A DNA stretch of 64,000 bases from Diploscapter coronatus (GCA_964036155.1 OZ038423.1:70323249-70387248), one strand, 5' to 3'. Shown: positions 10,122 to 21,463, numbered from the stretch's first letter. The notes: a model not told the origin generated them from the letters alone. A program made the numbers and translations.

Positions 10122-11650
10122 TTACAATCTAAGGCATATGTCATCGGGCAAGTGATTGTACTGATTGCGATAAGCCATAATGTCATTGGCATAATCAGTT
10201 GCAGTTGCATCGTTGCCAACAGTTTGTTTATAGCCGTTTCTATTATCATCAATTTGATCATTCTCCATTTGCCGGTCAATTGGTTTCTCCACTGTTCTCG
10301 TGTTTGTTAACTGTGAATCAATAAATTATGTTTGGCTATTCGAAAAGACTTACTGTAGTGAACATAGAGCACCCAGGCAGTTGCAAATCACTCCGAACGA
10401 GTGAAGGAAGCTGTGCCAGAAGATGGTTTTCCTTAGCCAGAGCTTCAGCTATTTTCTTCATCAAATCGCAGTTGATTTGTTCAGGTCGATCTTCTTGTTT
10501 ATTGTCTTCTTGACCCTCTTTGAATCCATTATCCTTTATCACTCGAAATGAAACTGGAGTTGGACTTGGCGAAGATAAGATTGGATTGGGTAAGGGTGGG
10601 AGATAGATGCTTCTAGCTGCTGGAAGTTTATCTAAGAAAGCTCTAGCTTAGATATTTCATACCAGTTTTCTGTGTAGAAGTTGGTATTGAAGTCGTCGTA
10701 GCTTCATAAACCGAAGGCTGTTTTCTTCTGACCGCATTTCTCTTCGCTGAATCCGTCGGTTCTATCTCTACTACTTTAGGTTCCACAGCTTGAAGCACTA
10801 TTAAAGGTGGATTGTTTATAAGTGGTTCTTCTAAAAATTTCGGGTAAATTTATTATATGTAAGCTGCTAACTTACGATTGACTACTGGAGGCAAGAATGA
10901 TGGATTGAATGAAGAGAATATGGGTGCCTGCTTGACTAGGGGCATGAATCGAGAAGTCACAGAGGAATTCAACCTTAGAAGTCGATCTAACATTTCAGAG
11001 AGCATGTTTGTATTAGTGCCAGGTAACAAGCTGCAAATTACAGTAGTTTTCGCCGTGGAGATCAGCTTCACCTTCGTTTATTCCTTCTTTTATGCAAATG
11101 CAACATCCTTCCTCTGTACATTCTCGTTCTTTTAGCGATTAACATTCGAATTCTCTGTCTCTCCCGGCTATCTAATGGCCTTTTCACTTGTCCATCCACA
11201 TAAACGTGTTCATTCTGGAAAATTCCACAACTTTCTTCGTTTTTTCGTAAATTTACTAACCCTGATTATGCATCCTTTCAGTACAACTTCAGTTGAATCA
11301 TCTAAGCCCTTACAGAAATCAGGCAATAAAGGGACTGATTCACTCTCGTCCATCCATTCAGCACTAAAATTTGAAAGTTCAACAAACTTAGCATATTTAT
11401 ATAAATACTCGTTCCATCGACTGTTCTGCTCCTGATAACTCCTGAACTCGGCGATTTCGCTCTCTGACAGCTGTCTAATTGCTGCTCCATGAAGAAACAG
11501 TATGTCGTGCTGTGAAGATCAGCTTTTATTCTTGAAACAACTAAATCGATAACTCACTACAACGGCGCATGATGGACCAATGTAGCCATAAAATGAAGGA
11601 CTTGAGCTTACTGCATTAGAGAAAATGACGGATAAAATGATAGGAATCAT
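10122..11650 (-). CDS. Secreted pepsin-inhibitor-3 (aspin) domain protein with long tail
   Basis: ATG at 11650 opens a signal peptide (MIPIILSVIFSNAVS). Two aspin-type repeats follow. The first is GPSCAVVHDILFLHGAAIRQ, LSESEIAEFRSYQEQNSRW. A linker with the typical PxFC (LLPDFCKG) leads into the second, GCIIRNEHVYVDGQVKRPLD, SRERQRIRMLIAKRTRMYRG. Cys-x-V/I, VxG and the Leu-Ser/Asp-x-x-E stretch are the hallmarks of the Ascaris pepsin inhibitor-3 family, secreted inhibitors of aspartic proteases. The remaining 250 or so residues are unusual for the family: a dibasic KRRNKR that could be a processing site, then a Pro/Thr/Asn-rich tail ending NQYNHLPDDICLRL. About seven exons; one intron is about 44 nt. 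The gene converges with TDP-43, the stops being 118 bp apart. Domain call fairly secure; tail function unknown. Confidence 0.75.
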
Positions 11651-13351
11651 AATGATTTACTGAAGGAACGAGGAATGAAGGAGTGAGTGAATTTGAAAGA
11701 ACAAAGGGAAAGAAGGAGTTCTGCAATTGTGCACTTCGCACTATGCAACGATAATCCCACGCTAAAGAAGACACAAGCGAACAAGAAAAAAGAAGAAAAG
11801 ATGTAAGCTGCAGCTCGCTGCATCGATGCAATCAATGCACAAAAACAGAAACGCAATCAAAGAGAATCGACAAACAACCAAACAGCCAACAAACATAGAC
11901 AAACAAGGCTGACTTCATCTGAAACATTATGTCTGAAGGACGCAAGTGGTTTTTGAAATGACAAGTTTCGGAAATAGTCACTGATAACAGATTAATAAGT
12001 GGTTTGGACGGAAATATAAAATTGTATTTTTTTTTTCGATGTTTCTAACCAAGTTTGAACTAAGGTAGCTTTCACATTGCTATGTCTAGATTTTGAATGT
12101 TTCCATTGCAACTGCGATGCAGTGATTAAATTTGAAAAAGTCCCAAGTCTACGCGATATGACATTAGTTAAGCCGAGACAAGTTTATTTGTTGTCTTCCA
12201 AATATGCTAAATTCGTTTGAATCTGTGGACTTTCGTGCTTGAGAGTACGGATATTAAGCGGCAATGAAATGCGAGAAGAAATTGCAGAAAGGGACAGTTG
12301 TAAATCGGAAAGTAATTAGGAAACGAAATGAGAAGTTCGAAAGGAGGGGGAAGGAAATGAGGAAAGTGAAAGGACAAAAGAGGGGACAGTTGTATTGTTC
12401 TTCCACTCTCCACGGGCTACAGTCTCGGCTGCCAAGCAATTGAATCCTGTCAAATTCCCCTAAGTCTCTCTATCCATTCGATCTGTGCTTCTTGCTGCCT
12501 GATTCGCCCTTTGACTTATAAGGGTATCCCCTCTGTCCTTTTTCCTTTCAAAAAGCCACTCTCTCATTCCTCAGCATTCTTGCATTGCATTCTTTGCAAT
12601 TCTCGATCACTTCTTGACTTGTGTTATTCAGGTCTGTCGGATTGTGTCTATGTATTTGGAATGACCACTTCTGCATCCCTGCAGCCACCTGCCATGGAGT
12701 GATTTGTCAGTATGACGATATGTAATCTATTTTATTCGCCCTTATCCGTCCTTATCTCTTCTATATCCCCTCTCCTCCTATAGCCTTTTTCATACCTATC
12801 ACATATCCATTTGTACCTTCATGACTTATATCCTTCCTACCTCTGCCCCTGGCATCTACCACACAACTTTTGCTTTCTCTTTCTCTTTCGGCTTAAACCC
12901 TTTCTTTCTTCTTTACTCTTTGACTTGCCACTTTCTTCTCTGCCCAAATATAGACGAAGATAAGCATCGTATTAATTCCAATTCATTTTATTTCCTGTCT
13001 CAATTCGCAAATTCCAAAATTCCTCGCATCCCGTTTATTTCCGTGACCTTCTTTGGGAATTTGTCTCTTTCAATCTACACATTCTTGTCGGTTCTCTATA
13101 ATTTTTGTTTCATAACTGCCTTGTTGCCGTGTGGGTTATTTCGTCTTCAACGAACATTTTTCAGTTCTTTTGGCCAATTTGCAAATTCTCGAATTTGAGA
13201 ATTTTCAAGTGAATACTCGACACTTTTTCCTGTCCTCTTTTATATTTTCTGCATGTCATCATTTCGTGTTTTGACTCTAAGCGCCTTTAATTTTTCACAG
13301 ATTTTTCCTGGAAAACAAAAATATTCGCTACTTTAGATATTTATACATTCC
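11651..13351. other. Intergenic region, no gene seen
   Basis: Lies between the heads of the aspin-domain gene (minus) and the Ser/Tyr-rich gene (plus), so it should hold two promoters. The sequence is pyrimidine-rich on the plus strand from about 12450. An open frame at 12821-13198 has no domain, no supported splice partners and simple TTC/TCT composition. Confidence 0.5.
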
Positions 13352-15412
13352 ATGCTAGCAGCAGTGTTATTGATATTGCACTGTCCTCCAGCAAGGAGTT
13401 TTCTATGGTCCCTATTTGGAGGAGGAGGGGGAGGATGTAATTCCTGCTGCTGCAGTATACCAGCCTCCTACTCTTCAAGCTATCCTTCGTACTCCTCAGC
13501 AAGCTATCCTTCGTACTCCTCAGCAAGCTATACTTCGTCCTATCCAGCTTCTTATTCGAGTTCGAGCTCCACGTCATATCTCGGCTCATATCCAACTTCG
13601 AATTATGGATACACGAGTTATTCCCAACCTGCCGGATACCAATACAACGCCTATCAAAGTCAGACTTCCAGCCAATATTATCCATCATCCAGCCAGTAAG
13701 TCTGACTTCCAAAACTTGCATCATATTTCACTTGCAAATCGGATTAACCTCGAGTCGCAAAGAAAGAAGTCGAGTGTTCGTTCTGAACCTTGAAACCTGA
13801 AAAAATGCAAAAGAATAATGCTATGACCCAGGTACTCGTCATACAATTATCGGCAAGGACAAGGCTATGCCTCTCAACTTCCATCATTAACTCTCCCAAC
13901 CACACAATCGTCATCCTATCAGTCCTATCAGGCCCCTCTCAAAGCATACCAGCAGCAATTTGTGTACAATTCGCCTCCAGCCCAAACTCCACCAGGATAT
14001 TTCACTGAAGGTTCGAGGATTATACTTTTTAGCCGCATTCTTTAAATTTACATGTGAATGAAGCAACAGACATTTTCTTGCGGAATGACCGGTTGAATGC
14101 CTCCATTCTCCATTCAAAAAGACTCCCGCTGTTCGAATCTGCATCTTGTTCCCTAGACTTCCTGTTGCCTGTACTTTGAATGAAAACGTGAAGATCAGCT
14201 TGGTTTTCAGGTTCATCGCCTGGAAGAATCTATGTCAGGCCGAGAATCAGCCAGGAAACATACACACAGAGGAGACCTGTTCAGGTTTTATATCTCAGCT
14301 CAAATAGTCCGAAATCATACAATTCAGTCACAAACCCAGCTTCGAGGCCCTATTCCTCCTCCAACTTATAAAACTCAGAAATATCGACGTAAAAATTAAT
14401 TTAAAACCCAGAGAATTAATTATTTTCAGCGTACCACGAGTTTAAACAGAAGCCAATGAGTAATCACCAAATTTCCTACAACACGGATGAAAGTAATTTT
14501 GATGTAATGTAATTAGTGATTAGGAAATTGAAAATTGTACAGAAAAATACGCTGAAATGCCTCCTGATGTTGCGATTAAAGAACTGCAAGCCGAAATGGA
14601 CGAAAATCGATATGCAAATCAGCAGAACAACAATAATAGACCTTCTTCGGTAAACAGCAGCTACAGGAAGGACCCATTCGCTCCATATATTCAATTTAAG
14701 AACAACAGAATAACTGTAATCGCTAAAAACTTGTATAAATGATGACAGATCATTTAGAATGTTGGTAAGAAAGGTCAGACTTCACACAGGACTACTGTTA
14801 AGCCGAATATATCGCAAGGTATAAAATGAGTTTCAGAAACTGGTACTTTTTTCGAGCTTCTCAAAAATCTTCTAGTTTTCCATGCTATCTCGCCCCTTCT
14901 AGCAAAACGCATAACACGAAAGTGCGTGTCCCCCTTCATGACAGTGTGGTGTAGTAGATAACGAGTTAGATTTTTGTTTTTTTTCTTGACTGATAAACGA
15001 GAGATCTCTAGCTGAGAAAGCGTAAAGAAGCTAGAAAAATATCAGTTTCTGAGAAAGCCAGGGTAATTCGTAAATCATTTACTTATAAGATTTTCATTTA
15101 GATGTGAACGACTACGAGAATTTCCAAGTTGAATCTCGCACTTTGACTCCATTAAAATCATCCGATGACTTTATTCCGATTTCTAAAAATCAACAGTTAG
15201 TCTCTGATGCATTCGGACCTGCTGCAGAGATGCCTGACAGTGTTAAGGACAGAGTAATCATATTATCATGCGCAAAACCATCGAGAATACCACTTTAGAT
15301 CCATGTAGTGGAAGGCGATGGTAACAATGCACACTATTCGGACATAAATGCAGTCGAATTGGAAGCCTCTAGACAATTCTTTGGGGATTCGAGAAGAAAG
15401 AGGAAAATGTGA
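13352..15412 (+). CDS. Secreted Ser/Tyr-rich protein (cuticle- or eggshell-like), orphan
   Basis: ATG at 13352 starts a signal peptide (MLAAVLLILHCPPARS), then GGGGGGCNSCCCS and a Ser/Tyr/Pro tract with a tandem 24-nt repeat (coding SYPSYSSA) near 13476-13535. Later exons (from about 13831, 14210, 14429, 14558) are Gln/Pro/Tyr-rich. A 43-nt intron must be removed near 14286-14328 to keep frame. Then come a proposed 7-nt microexon (14758-14764), an exon at 15102-15257, and a last exon after a 43-nt intron, ending DSRRKRKM at TGA 15410-15412. Composition and secretion suggest a structural extracellular matrix protein, but the family is not recognised. AATAAA at 15519-15524 is a likely poly(A) signal. 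Confidence 0.65.
14758..14764 (+). other. Proposed 7-nt microexon (AATGTTG)
   Basis: The exon ending at 14715 is phase 0, while the exon starting at 15102 needs phase 1. Between them, TTTAG precedes and GTAAGA follows the 7 bases AATGTTG. Including it adds Asn-Val and the first base of Asp and restores frame. The intron before it would be 42 nt, like other introns here. Confidence 0.5.
14831..15056. repeat. Inverted-repeat element in an intron of the Ser/Tyr-rich gene
   Basis: Arms of about 31 nt: 14831-14862 (TTTCAGAAACTGGTAC ... CGAGCTTCT) and 15026-15056 (AGAAGCTAGAAAAATATCAG, TTTCTGAGAAA). It fills the intron between the microexon and the 15102 exon. Confidence 0.6.
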
Positions 15413-15818
15413 ACATTGAACTAAATCCATCATACACAGCTTATCTCGAGAACTCAACGGGTATTTCATAGCAATCTCATTTTGTCTGACACTTCTATGA
15501 GTTCGTATGAACTTGCAATAATAAACAGAACGACTAGACTTTGATTGTTTTATTGCACGATGCTGGATGACTTGGAGCCGAGAGAAGTTGACTGCACAAA
15601 TCTTCCATCGTTTCTTCTCGCACAAACTGTCTTTCTGCAATGAGACAAGTCAGTAATAATTATGCCAATTTCATTGCTAAGTCATTTGACTTACAGGAGG
15701 CTTTTGTAAGATATTCATGTTGGTGTCGGATGCGCTGCTGCGTTGTCTGTGAGTGTATCATTGCGTCATTAGTCGCCGTCATCTGAATTCCTTTGTCTTT
15801 ATCCTTGACTTCGATCAT

Positions 15819-17572
15819 TTAGCATTTTAGAACCAAACCCCCGTCGTTATCCTCTTTACCTTTATTTTGTCCTGACTGCGCTTCTTTGTCCTTCTTCTTT
15901 ATCTTCTTCTCTGCGTGGTTCTGGTAGGTCCTGATGAAGTCGGCCACTGCGCCTTCACGGTGAACCACTCCTTCCTGCAATCAATCAGTCAGCTCGAATT
16001 ATTGTAATTGTGAAAATACAGTACTTCAATGAACAATTCGAATATGCAGATGTGGAGGAAGAGGAATTGTACATGCGATTGGATGGCCTGCAATCGTTGC
16101 GTTATAATTTCAAATCAGTTATACCATTGAAAAGTTCGTGATACCTGATATCGCTGTTTGCGAATCTCTTTGATGACGTCCCCGATCACGGTGCTCTCGT
16201 TCTTCTGGATCATCGCAATCGCGTAGTCGATGCCTGAAGAAGCTGAACTTCATCAATCGACATCTCTCTTCTAACCGACAAAGGTGGCAGTCCTGCCGAC
16301 CCCAGCCGAGCAGTGCACCAGAATGGTGGATCCCTTTGGATTGATCCTCTTGACCCATTTGTAGAGACTGAGCATTGGCTTTGCATCCACAGGGGCCAGC
16401 TGATCGGGCCAGTTGGGCACTTGCACGTGGTACACTTCGAATGGGGGCTTGCCTCTGCAATTTCTCCCCTATTTAATTTTTCCGATAATTTGCATACTTG
16501 GGCTCAACAGTCAGAACATTCCAAGTGGCTTCCTCTGCGGGTTGCGGCTTTGTCTCAACCAGGCTGACAGTGATGCTGCCGTATGTCTCCTCCTTCTTCT
16601 TCGCGTCAGGATAGTACTTGTCACATTTCTGTGTGTTGTCCTCGCACAGCTTGCACAGCATAATCACGAATTTCGTCTTTTCTTGATACACCATCGTCCA
16701 GAAGTCTGTAATTCATCTATGCAGATTGGCAATCTTCTAGAGTGAACCTTCGAAAGTCTCAGGCAGAGGGCCCTGTGTGCAGATGTACTTCTGTCCGCCA
16801 TTGGGCACTTGCACATACGAGGCGTGGATGTAGTCATTCGCTCTGTCCTTCAGCACGACGCGAGTCTCGTCGCAGCAAATCACATCTGCATATCTGAAAT
16901 CATTCCATCATCGTCTCTTCATCTGATCACTCCCAACCTGTTCTTATCTTCATTATTCTCGCAGGCTTTGTATGTTTGTCCAGGTGCTTTGTACTTCTTG
17001 ATGGTCCTTTCGAACTCGAGGCTGATGTCCTTGCAGGCCAGTTTGGCAGTCCGCTCAGCCCAGATCACCCGGTTGTCCCTCCCATTGAGCACAATATTCC
17101 TAGAACCAGCAGGGGGAGTGGCAGAAGCCAGAGTTGGAGTGTGCATGGAGAGGTCTGTCTGCGGCTTGACCTCCTTCGAGGGAGCGTTCCTGGTCTTGCT
17201 CAGGGGACCCGGATTTGCATATGATTTGGGTGTGTTTGAAGAGCTGCACTGCAATGTTTATCAGCGTCTTCACTTCATTCGCTCACCCCACTAACCGTAT
17301 TGGATTCCCTGCTCTTTGACTGAGCAGTGCGCATCTTGCCCCCATTCTTGGACACGTTTGCCTTCGAGCTGCCATTCCTGATCTGCTTCTTCGACCTCTC
17401 GGGACCCTGTCCGACTCTCTGCTGCGAACTTACCCCATATGTCCCTGGGCCTGTGCCTGATCGAGGATTCTTCTGCAATCCTCCAGTTCAATCAATCCAT
17501 GCAATTCATTCCAGCCTTCTGTACTCCCGAATGTCGGCTGGCTCGTTTGCCTTCACACATATTTGCAGCCAT
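15819..17572 (-). CDS. Protein tyrosine phosphatase, nematode single-domain type
   Basis: The N-terminus is basic and Ser-rich ([36 protein letters not shown]). The classical PTP domain then follows in order: KNRYADV and NDYIHASYV (substrate-loop region), [16 protein letters not shown], the WPD loop in [10 protein letters not shown], the P-loop [17 protein letters not shown] with the catalytic Cys and Arg, and the Q-loop helix [16 protein letters not shown]. All catalytic residues are present, so it should be active. Nematodes have many such PTPs, often sperm-expressed. I chose ATG 17572. An in-frame upstream ATG at 17617 would add a hydrophobic stretch (MIYFLCWLLPIVLST), making a signal anchor, and cannot be excluded. 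The 3' end is uncertain: after ...SGQNKG an alternative donor may splice to small exons at about 15560-15740, near an AATAAA on this strand at 15547-15552. Confidence 0.87.
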
Positions 17573-17793
17573 CGTGGAGAGGACAATAGGCAGTAACCAG
17601 CAGAGAAAGTAGATCATCTCAGAGGAAAGACGGGAAGACGCGATGACCGGTAATAATAATGCATGACGACTCTTTACTGCACAATAAAGGCTGGTCTTCA
17701 TGCTAATTTTGTATCTCATAAAAAGATCTTTTGATTTTTCTTCAAAGAAGATCAACCATTTTCAACATAGCTTCGATCAAAAGCAGTGCAAAA
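17573..17793. promoter_or_regulatory. Bidirectional promoter region between PTP and MSP genes
   Basis: Only 221 bp separate the two start codons, which point away from each other. Shared control is likely. No motif is identified with confidence. Confidence 0.5.
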
Positions 17794-18497
17794 ATGACTC
17801 AGCAAGAGGAGACGGCTGCAGAGCGAAGACAGAACAACTCTTGCAGAAACTCGCTTGGGGGAGAGATATCGACGTTTTTGCCCAAAGGCACTGTGGCCGT
17901 GTCGCCAGAGCACGAACTCAGATGCGATCCTTCGTAATTTCATTCACTCGTTCAATCAAGGAGAATGCAGTCAGTCGCTTGCAGATGGCTATTCTTCCAA
18001 TCTTCTAACGGCTGCATGACGCCCCTCTACACCGAATTCACCATTCAGAATCGCGACAACTACGCTGTCTGTTGGTGCATCAAATTGAAGGTACATACTT
18101 GCATACTGTAGATTACAGTAATCCAGAAAGTGTAGCAATTGCAGACGAATGAGAAGCTTTTCAAGGCGAGTCCGGCAGGGGGGTTCTTGAAGGCGAAAGA
18201 GCAGAGGACCGTGCGACTGTACCTGCAGCCCATTCTGGAGTGGCAACAGGACTGGCAGGAATACACTACAAGGCGCATTCGAATCTGCGTACAGAATATT
18301 CGAATCCTTCCTGAGCTCAAATACACCACCAATGATAGTGTTAGTGTTGGAATAGTAACGTCGCTAGTTCAAATTCAACCTTTCAGGAAGGCGTAACGGC
18401 TCGTGAAGTGTACCGCGTGGCCGAGAGGGACTTCCAGTTCGAGCGAATGTACACGAAAATCGACGTCGTTATTCAGAGGCCCGAAGATCTCAAGTAG
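17794..18497 (+). CDS. MSP-domain (VAP-like immunoglobulin-fold) protein
   Basis: Four exons from ATG 17794 to TAG 18495-18497. The protein reads FLPKGTVAVSPEHELRCDPS, then LYTEFTIQNRDNYAVCWCIK, KLKTNEKLFKASPAGGFLK, EQRTVRLYLQPILEW, and ends RMYTKIDVVIQRPEDLK. The order TFxxxNxxxxxVxWxIKxT, then a PxxGFL turn and a V-rich strand, is the major sperm protein/VAP fold. It has a short N-terminal extension and a divergent end. In nematodes such domains occur in cytoskeletal sperm proteins and small MSP-domain adaptors; this one is not a canonical 127-residue MSP. It is divergent from the PTP gene with a short shared promoter. Role inferred from domain only. Confidence 0.75.
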
Positions 18498-19485
18498 CGG
18501 ATTCAGGCATGCGAATTCAAGCAAACAATATGAGAGCAAACTTTGATAAATCGATTTTTTTATTTCTTTAAAATATAGTCCATATCTAGAGGAATCTCTA
18601 TCTGTTTATGATTTATATTTTGCGTTGCACGACCGCTCTCAGAAATAGAGAAATATTCACAACTCGGATGTTTAAGTGATGGATTTCAATGGAAGAAACG
18701 CATAGAAAAGCTTACACCTAGCATATTTGGGTAAGAAATACTTGTTATTTCGGGCAAATTCTCGTTTAAGTCATGAGAATGAGAAAATGAATGATATTTA
18801 GAAAACACCACTTAGATTTCTGTCTTTATGTTAGAGAGCGCAAGCTCCGCCCCCATCTGCAAATGCGCCGCATGTAACAAAGAGTGGTAGTGAGGGAATC
18901 TCCAAATTAGGAAGCAGGTCATGTTTAGAGTTCGAAATCATAAACGGTATAGTTCTGATCGGCAATAAATTCCACGTCATGAAACGGTTCTGTGCAAAAA
19001 ATCAGCTTCAAATTTTTGCTATGCAAAATGTGTAAGCAATTTGAAGCTTACAAAAGTATTCATGTTGAGGCCCGGAAATGGTAGTTATTTCAGTCACAAA
19101 CGACTTTTATTTTATCTTTCCTCTCTAAAAATCTTAGTTAGGCTAGAATACATTATTCTGGACAAAAATAACGGCAGAATTTGAGCTTCGTGGACTAGCT
19201 TGCGCTCTCTAATTTATGTGTATAGACAGAATGAGTGATAATACAGGACGAGTTTCACTTGATTTAAAAATGTATTCTTTTTGAAATTTGTGAAATCCCC
19301 TAAAGAAATGAATGGTAAAAGAATATTTAAAATCATCGGGAAAGTATAAATAAAAGAAGAGGCAAAGACATAACTCACTGATTGAGATTGGACGTTGAAA
19401 ATGGAAGAGAAAATTCCTGCGGGAAGATGTGTAGAATGAGAAAATCGACTAGCGGAGACAGGTTATTTGAAGGAATCCCAGGAAA
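18498..19485. other. Convergent intergenic region between MSP and V-ATPase genes
   Basis: Contains the MITE at 18831-19212 and otherwise AT-rich sequence with no exon seen. Confidence 0.5.
18831..19212. mobile_element. 382-bp MITE, TIR TTAGAGAGCGCAAGCT, TSD TTTATG
   Basis: Perfect 16-bp terminal inverted repeats at 18831-18846 and 19197-19212 are flanked by the direct repeat TTTATG (18825-18830 and 19213-19218). The interior has no coding frame. A larger element at 39443-40120 has related ends. Non-autonomous DNA transposon; superfamily uncertain. Confidence 0.85.
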
Positions 19486-20580
19486 TTAGGTCTTTGAATT
19501 GCCGAACGAGGCCTTGTTTGTCTGGAATATACATTCACTAATAAAGGCTGCGAGTACTTTTGTCTCAAAGCGAGAGAAAGAAGAAGTAGAGCAAGGGAAA
19601 GAAATAAAGAGAAATAGCGTTTGGGACAAAAGTACTCGCAGCCAAAAATAAAAACAAGGTTAAGGAAATAAAGACAAACCTGAACAATGCCGATGATCAT
19701 TCCGAACAGTCCAATGGCAGAGGCGAAAATCTCGATGATCAGAATTTTGACGAACAGCGCGGGATTCGCTGCATCGGCCAGGGCTGCGCCAGAACCGACG
19801 ATTCCTGAGAAAAACGATAAATTTGTCGAAAAAAGTGATCTTTTAATATTTACATTTATGTCCTCTGCATACTATTTCTTGCCAAAGAAAGTGGGTATTA
19901 CCTTGAGGTTGAAGTATGCTATTTTTTTTTAGAAACTCCAAGAAATCACTAAATAAACCGATACAATAAAGAAAATAAAACTAACCGACGGCCAAACCAC
20001 ACACCAAATTGCTGAACCCGACAGTTAGTCCACCTCCGAAGATCATGTAGCCGGCAGCCAGATTTTTCGCCAAAGTCTCTAAACTCTTCGGATCCGTAAT
20101 GTCGATCAATTCACGGTCGAATGGCTGCAAATGAAAAATTTAGACAATCGAGTTTGCGAGAAAATCCTACCCCCATTTTTCCGACGAAGACGAAAGCCAT
20201 GATGATTCCGAAAATGGCAACGGCCTCACAGAAAATGATCGAGACGAGATTTTTCGTTCGGATTCGGGGGGCTTTGACTCCGCCACCCAGGATTGAGGCA
20301 CCTGTCGTGAAAATTCCCCTGAAATATTGAGAGTTTGAGGGAATCGAGAGGAACGACTAGAATGAATGGCATACCATCCAGCGCCCAGAACTGATAGAGA
20401 CAGGGAGAATCCGATGCCCAGCCCAGCCCACATGTGAGGCGACGTGGACTCCAGGAACCAGCGGATATCGAATCGCGAGCCCTGGCCACTCAGCATGTAG
20501 AACAGGCCCGTTCCGATCAGGATTAGCACCCCTATCGACGTCAGGGCCAGAGTCGTCTTCAGAATCGCACCTGCTCCCAT
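19486..20580 (-). CDS. vha-4: V-ATPase V0 subunit c'' (21-kDa proteolipid, ATP6V0B/VMA16)
   Basis: Five exons, ATG 20580 to TAA 19486. A membrane proteolipid that forms part of the rotating c-ring and carries protons across vacuolar membranes. Visible are [40 protein letters not shown], then the [20 protein letters not shown] block, the helix [18 protein letters not shown] with its acidic Glu, [35 protein letters not shown], and the last helix [20 protein letters not shown] with the second conserved Glu. The last exon codes [11 protein letters not shown], matching the short polar tail of the family. The ATG follows TTTGCAG plus one base, so a 5' UTR or trans-splice acceptor lies there. The last intron is largely a hairpin. 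The gene is divergent from GINS2, with 192 bp between starts. The gene symbol follows the C. elegans orthologue. Confidence 0.92.
19546..19643. repeat. Hairpin with 27-nt arms in the last V-ATPase c'' intron
   Basis: GGCTGCGAGTACTTTTGT (from 19546) pairs with ACAAAAGTACTCGCAGCC (to 19643). Arms extend to about 27 nt with one internal mismatch, and the loop is about 44 nt. Size and shape suit a small palindromic MITE or a hairpin RNA. Confidence 0.75.
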
Positions 20581-20772
20581 TCTGCAAAGCGACAAAATGG
20601 TTAAGAAGTTGAGAAAGGTCGAAAAGAAATGAAAAATTATTCGAGATCAACGCAGAATGCAAGGCCGAAGATTGATTCACTAGGGCCACGCCCATTTTGT
20701 AATTCGCTCGCGCATTTCTTTCTCTTGACTTGTCATTGCGGGAAAATATCGTTGAGTTTCAGAGTCGATCGG

Positions 20773-21463
20773 ATGGATGCAGAGAAGTGCGAGTTTCTGG
20801 CTGGGGACGAGAGCATCGAGGTGAGAGGCGCTCAGAAAAGTTCATACGACCCGAATTTTCTGTTTTCAGATAATTCCGAAACTAAACGCCGACGAAATTC
20901 ACCTGATCAGTGCAGATGTGGGTCCTTTCGAAGCCGGAGTTGGAACGCGAGTGCCTTTGTGGCTGGCTCTGCTGCTCAGGAAGAAGCACTACTGCACTAT
21001 TGTGGTAGAATTTTGAAATTTCATAAGAAAGGCAAAAATTTCTGCTCAGACCCCGAACTGGCTGAGTCCGGACGAGCTGCGTCGTTACTTGGTGGCAGAG
21101 ACGGAGAACGCAGGCCTGACAGAGCTGCCCAACTACTTCTTCGAGATCGCGCACATTCTCGTGCGGGAGGCACATGAGGATTTGCTCGAATCCGATTTGG
21201 TTAGCGATATTTTGCTCTATCAATTTCATCAATTAAAAAATGATTTTCAGGTGAAAACGTTAGTGCAGGACTTGTGGGACAGGAGGGAGGCGAAGCTGCG
21301 GACGTCGATCGTGAAGTTTCTGTCGCAGAAGAACGTGTCGCATGCTCGACTGGACTACGTGCAGCCGACTGAGGTCGTGGCCGCTCGCCCCACTCTGGCC
21401 GCCTGCAAACAGATCGCCCGGCTCGTGGCCAACATCCACGACTCACAACAGTCACAAACATGA
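20773..21463 (+). CDS. psf-2: GINS complex subunit 2 (PSF2)
   Basis: Four exons: 20773-20820, 20870-21004, 21050-21199, 21251-21463, giving 181 residues, the usual PSF2 length. The protein begins MDAEKCEFLAGDESIE, continues IIPKLNADEIHLISADVGPF, VPLWLALLLRKKHYCTIVTP and WLSPDELRRYLVAET, then LPNYFFEIAHILV and VKTLVQDLWDRREAKLRTS. These are the conserved PSF2 blocks: the F/L-A-E/D N-terminus, the GPF-x-PG-like turn, VPLWLA and the YxEI-x-LL helix. PSF2 is one of four GINS subunits that bridge CDC45 and MCM2-7 in the replicative helicase. It shares a short head-to-head promoter region with the V-ATPase c'' gene. Confidence 0.92.

Noticed and set aside
12821..13198. 125-residue open frame on the plus strand
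   Set aside because: Pyrimidine-rich composition, no domain, no signal of splicing to neighbours; looks like chance in TTC/TCT-rich DNA.
14945..14985. TGGTGTAGTAGATAACG resembles a tRNA A box
   Set aside because: No matching B box or cloverleaf; it lies inside an inverted-repeat intron element.
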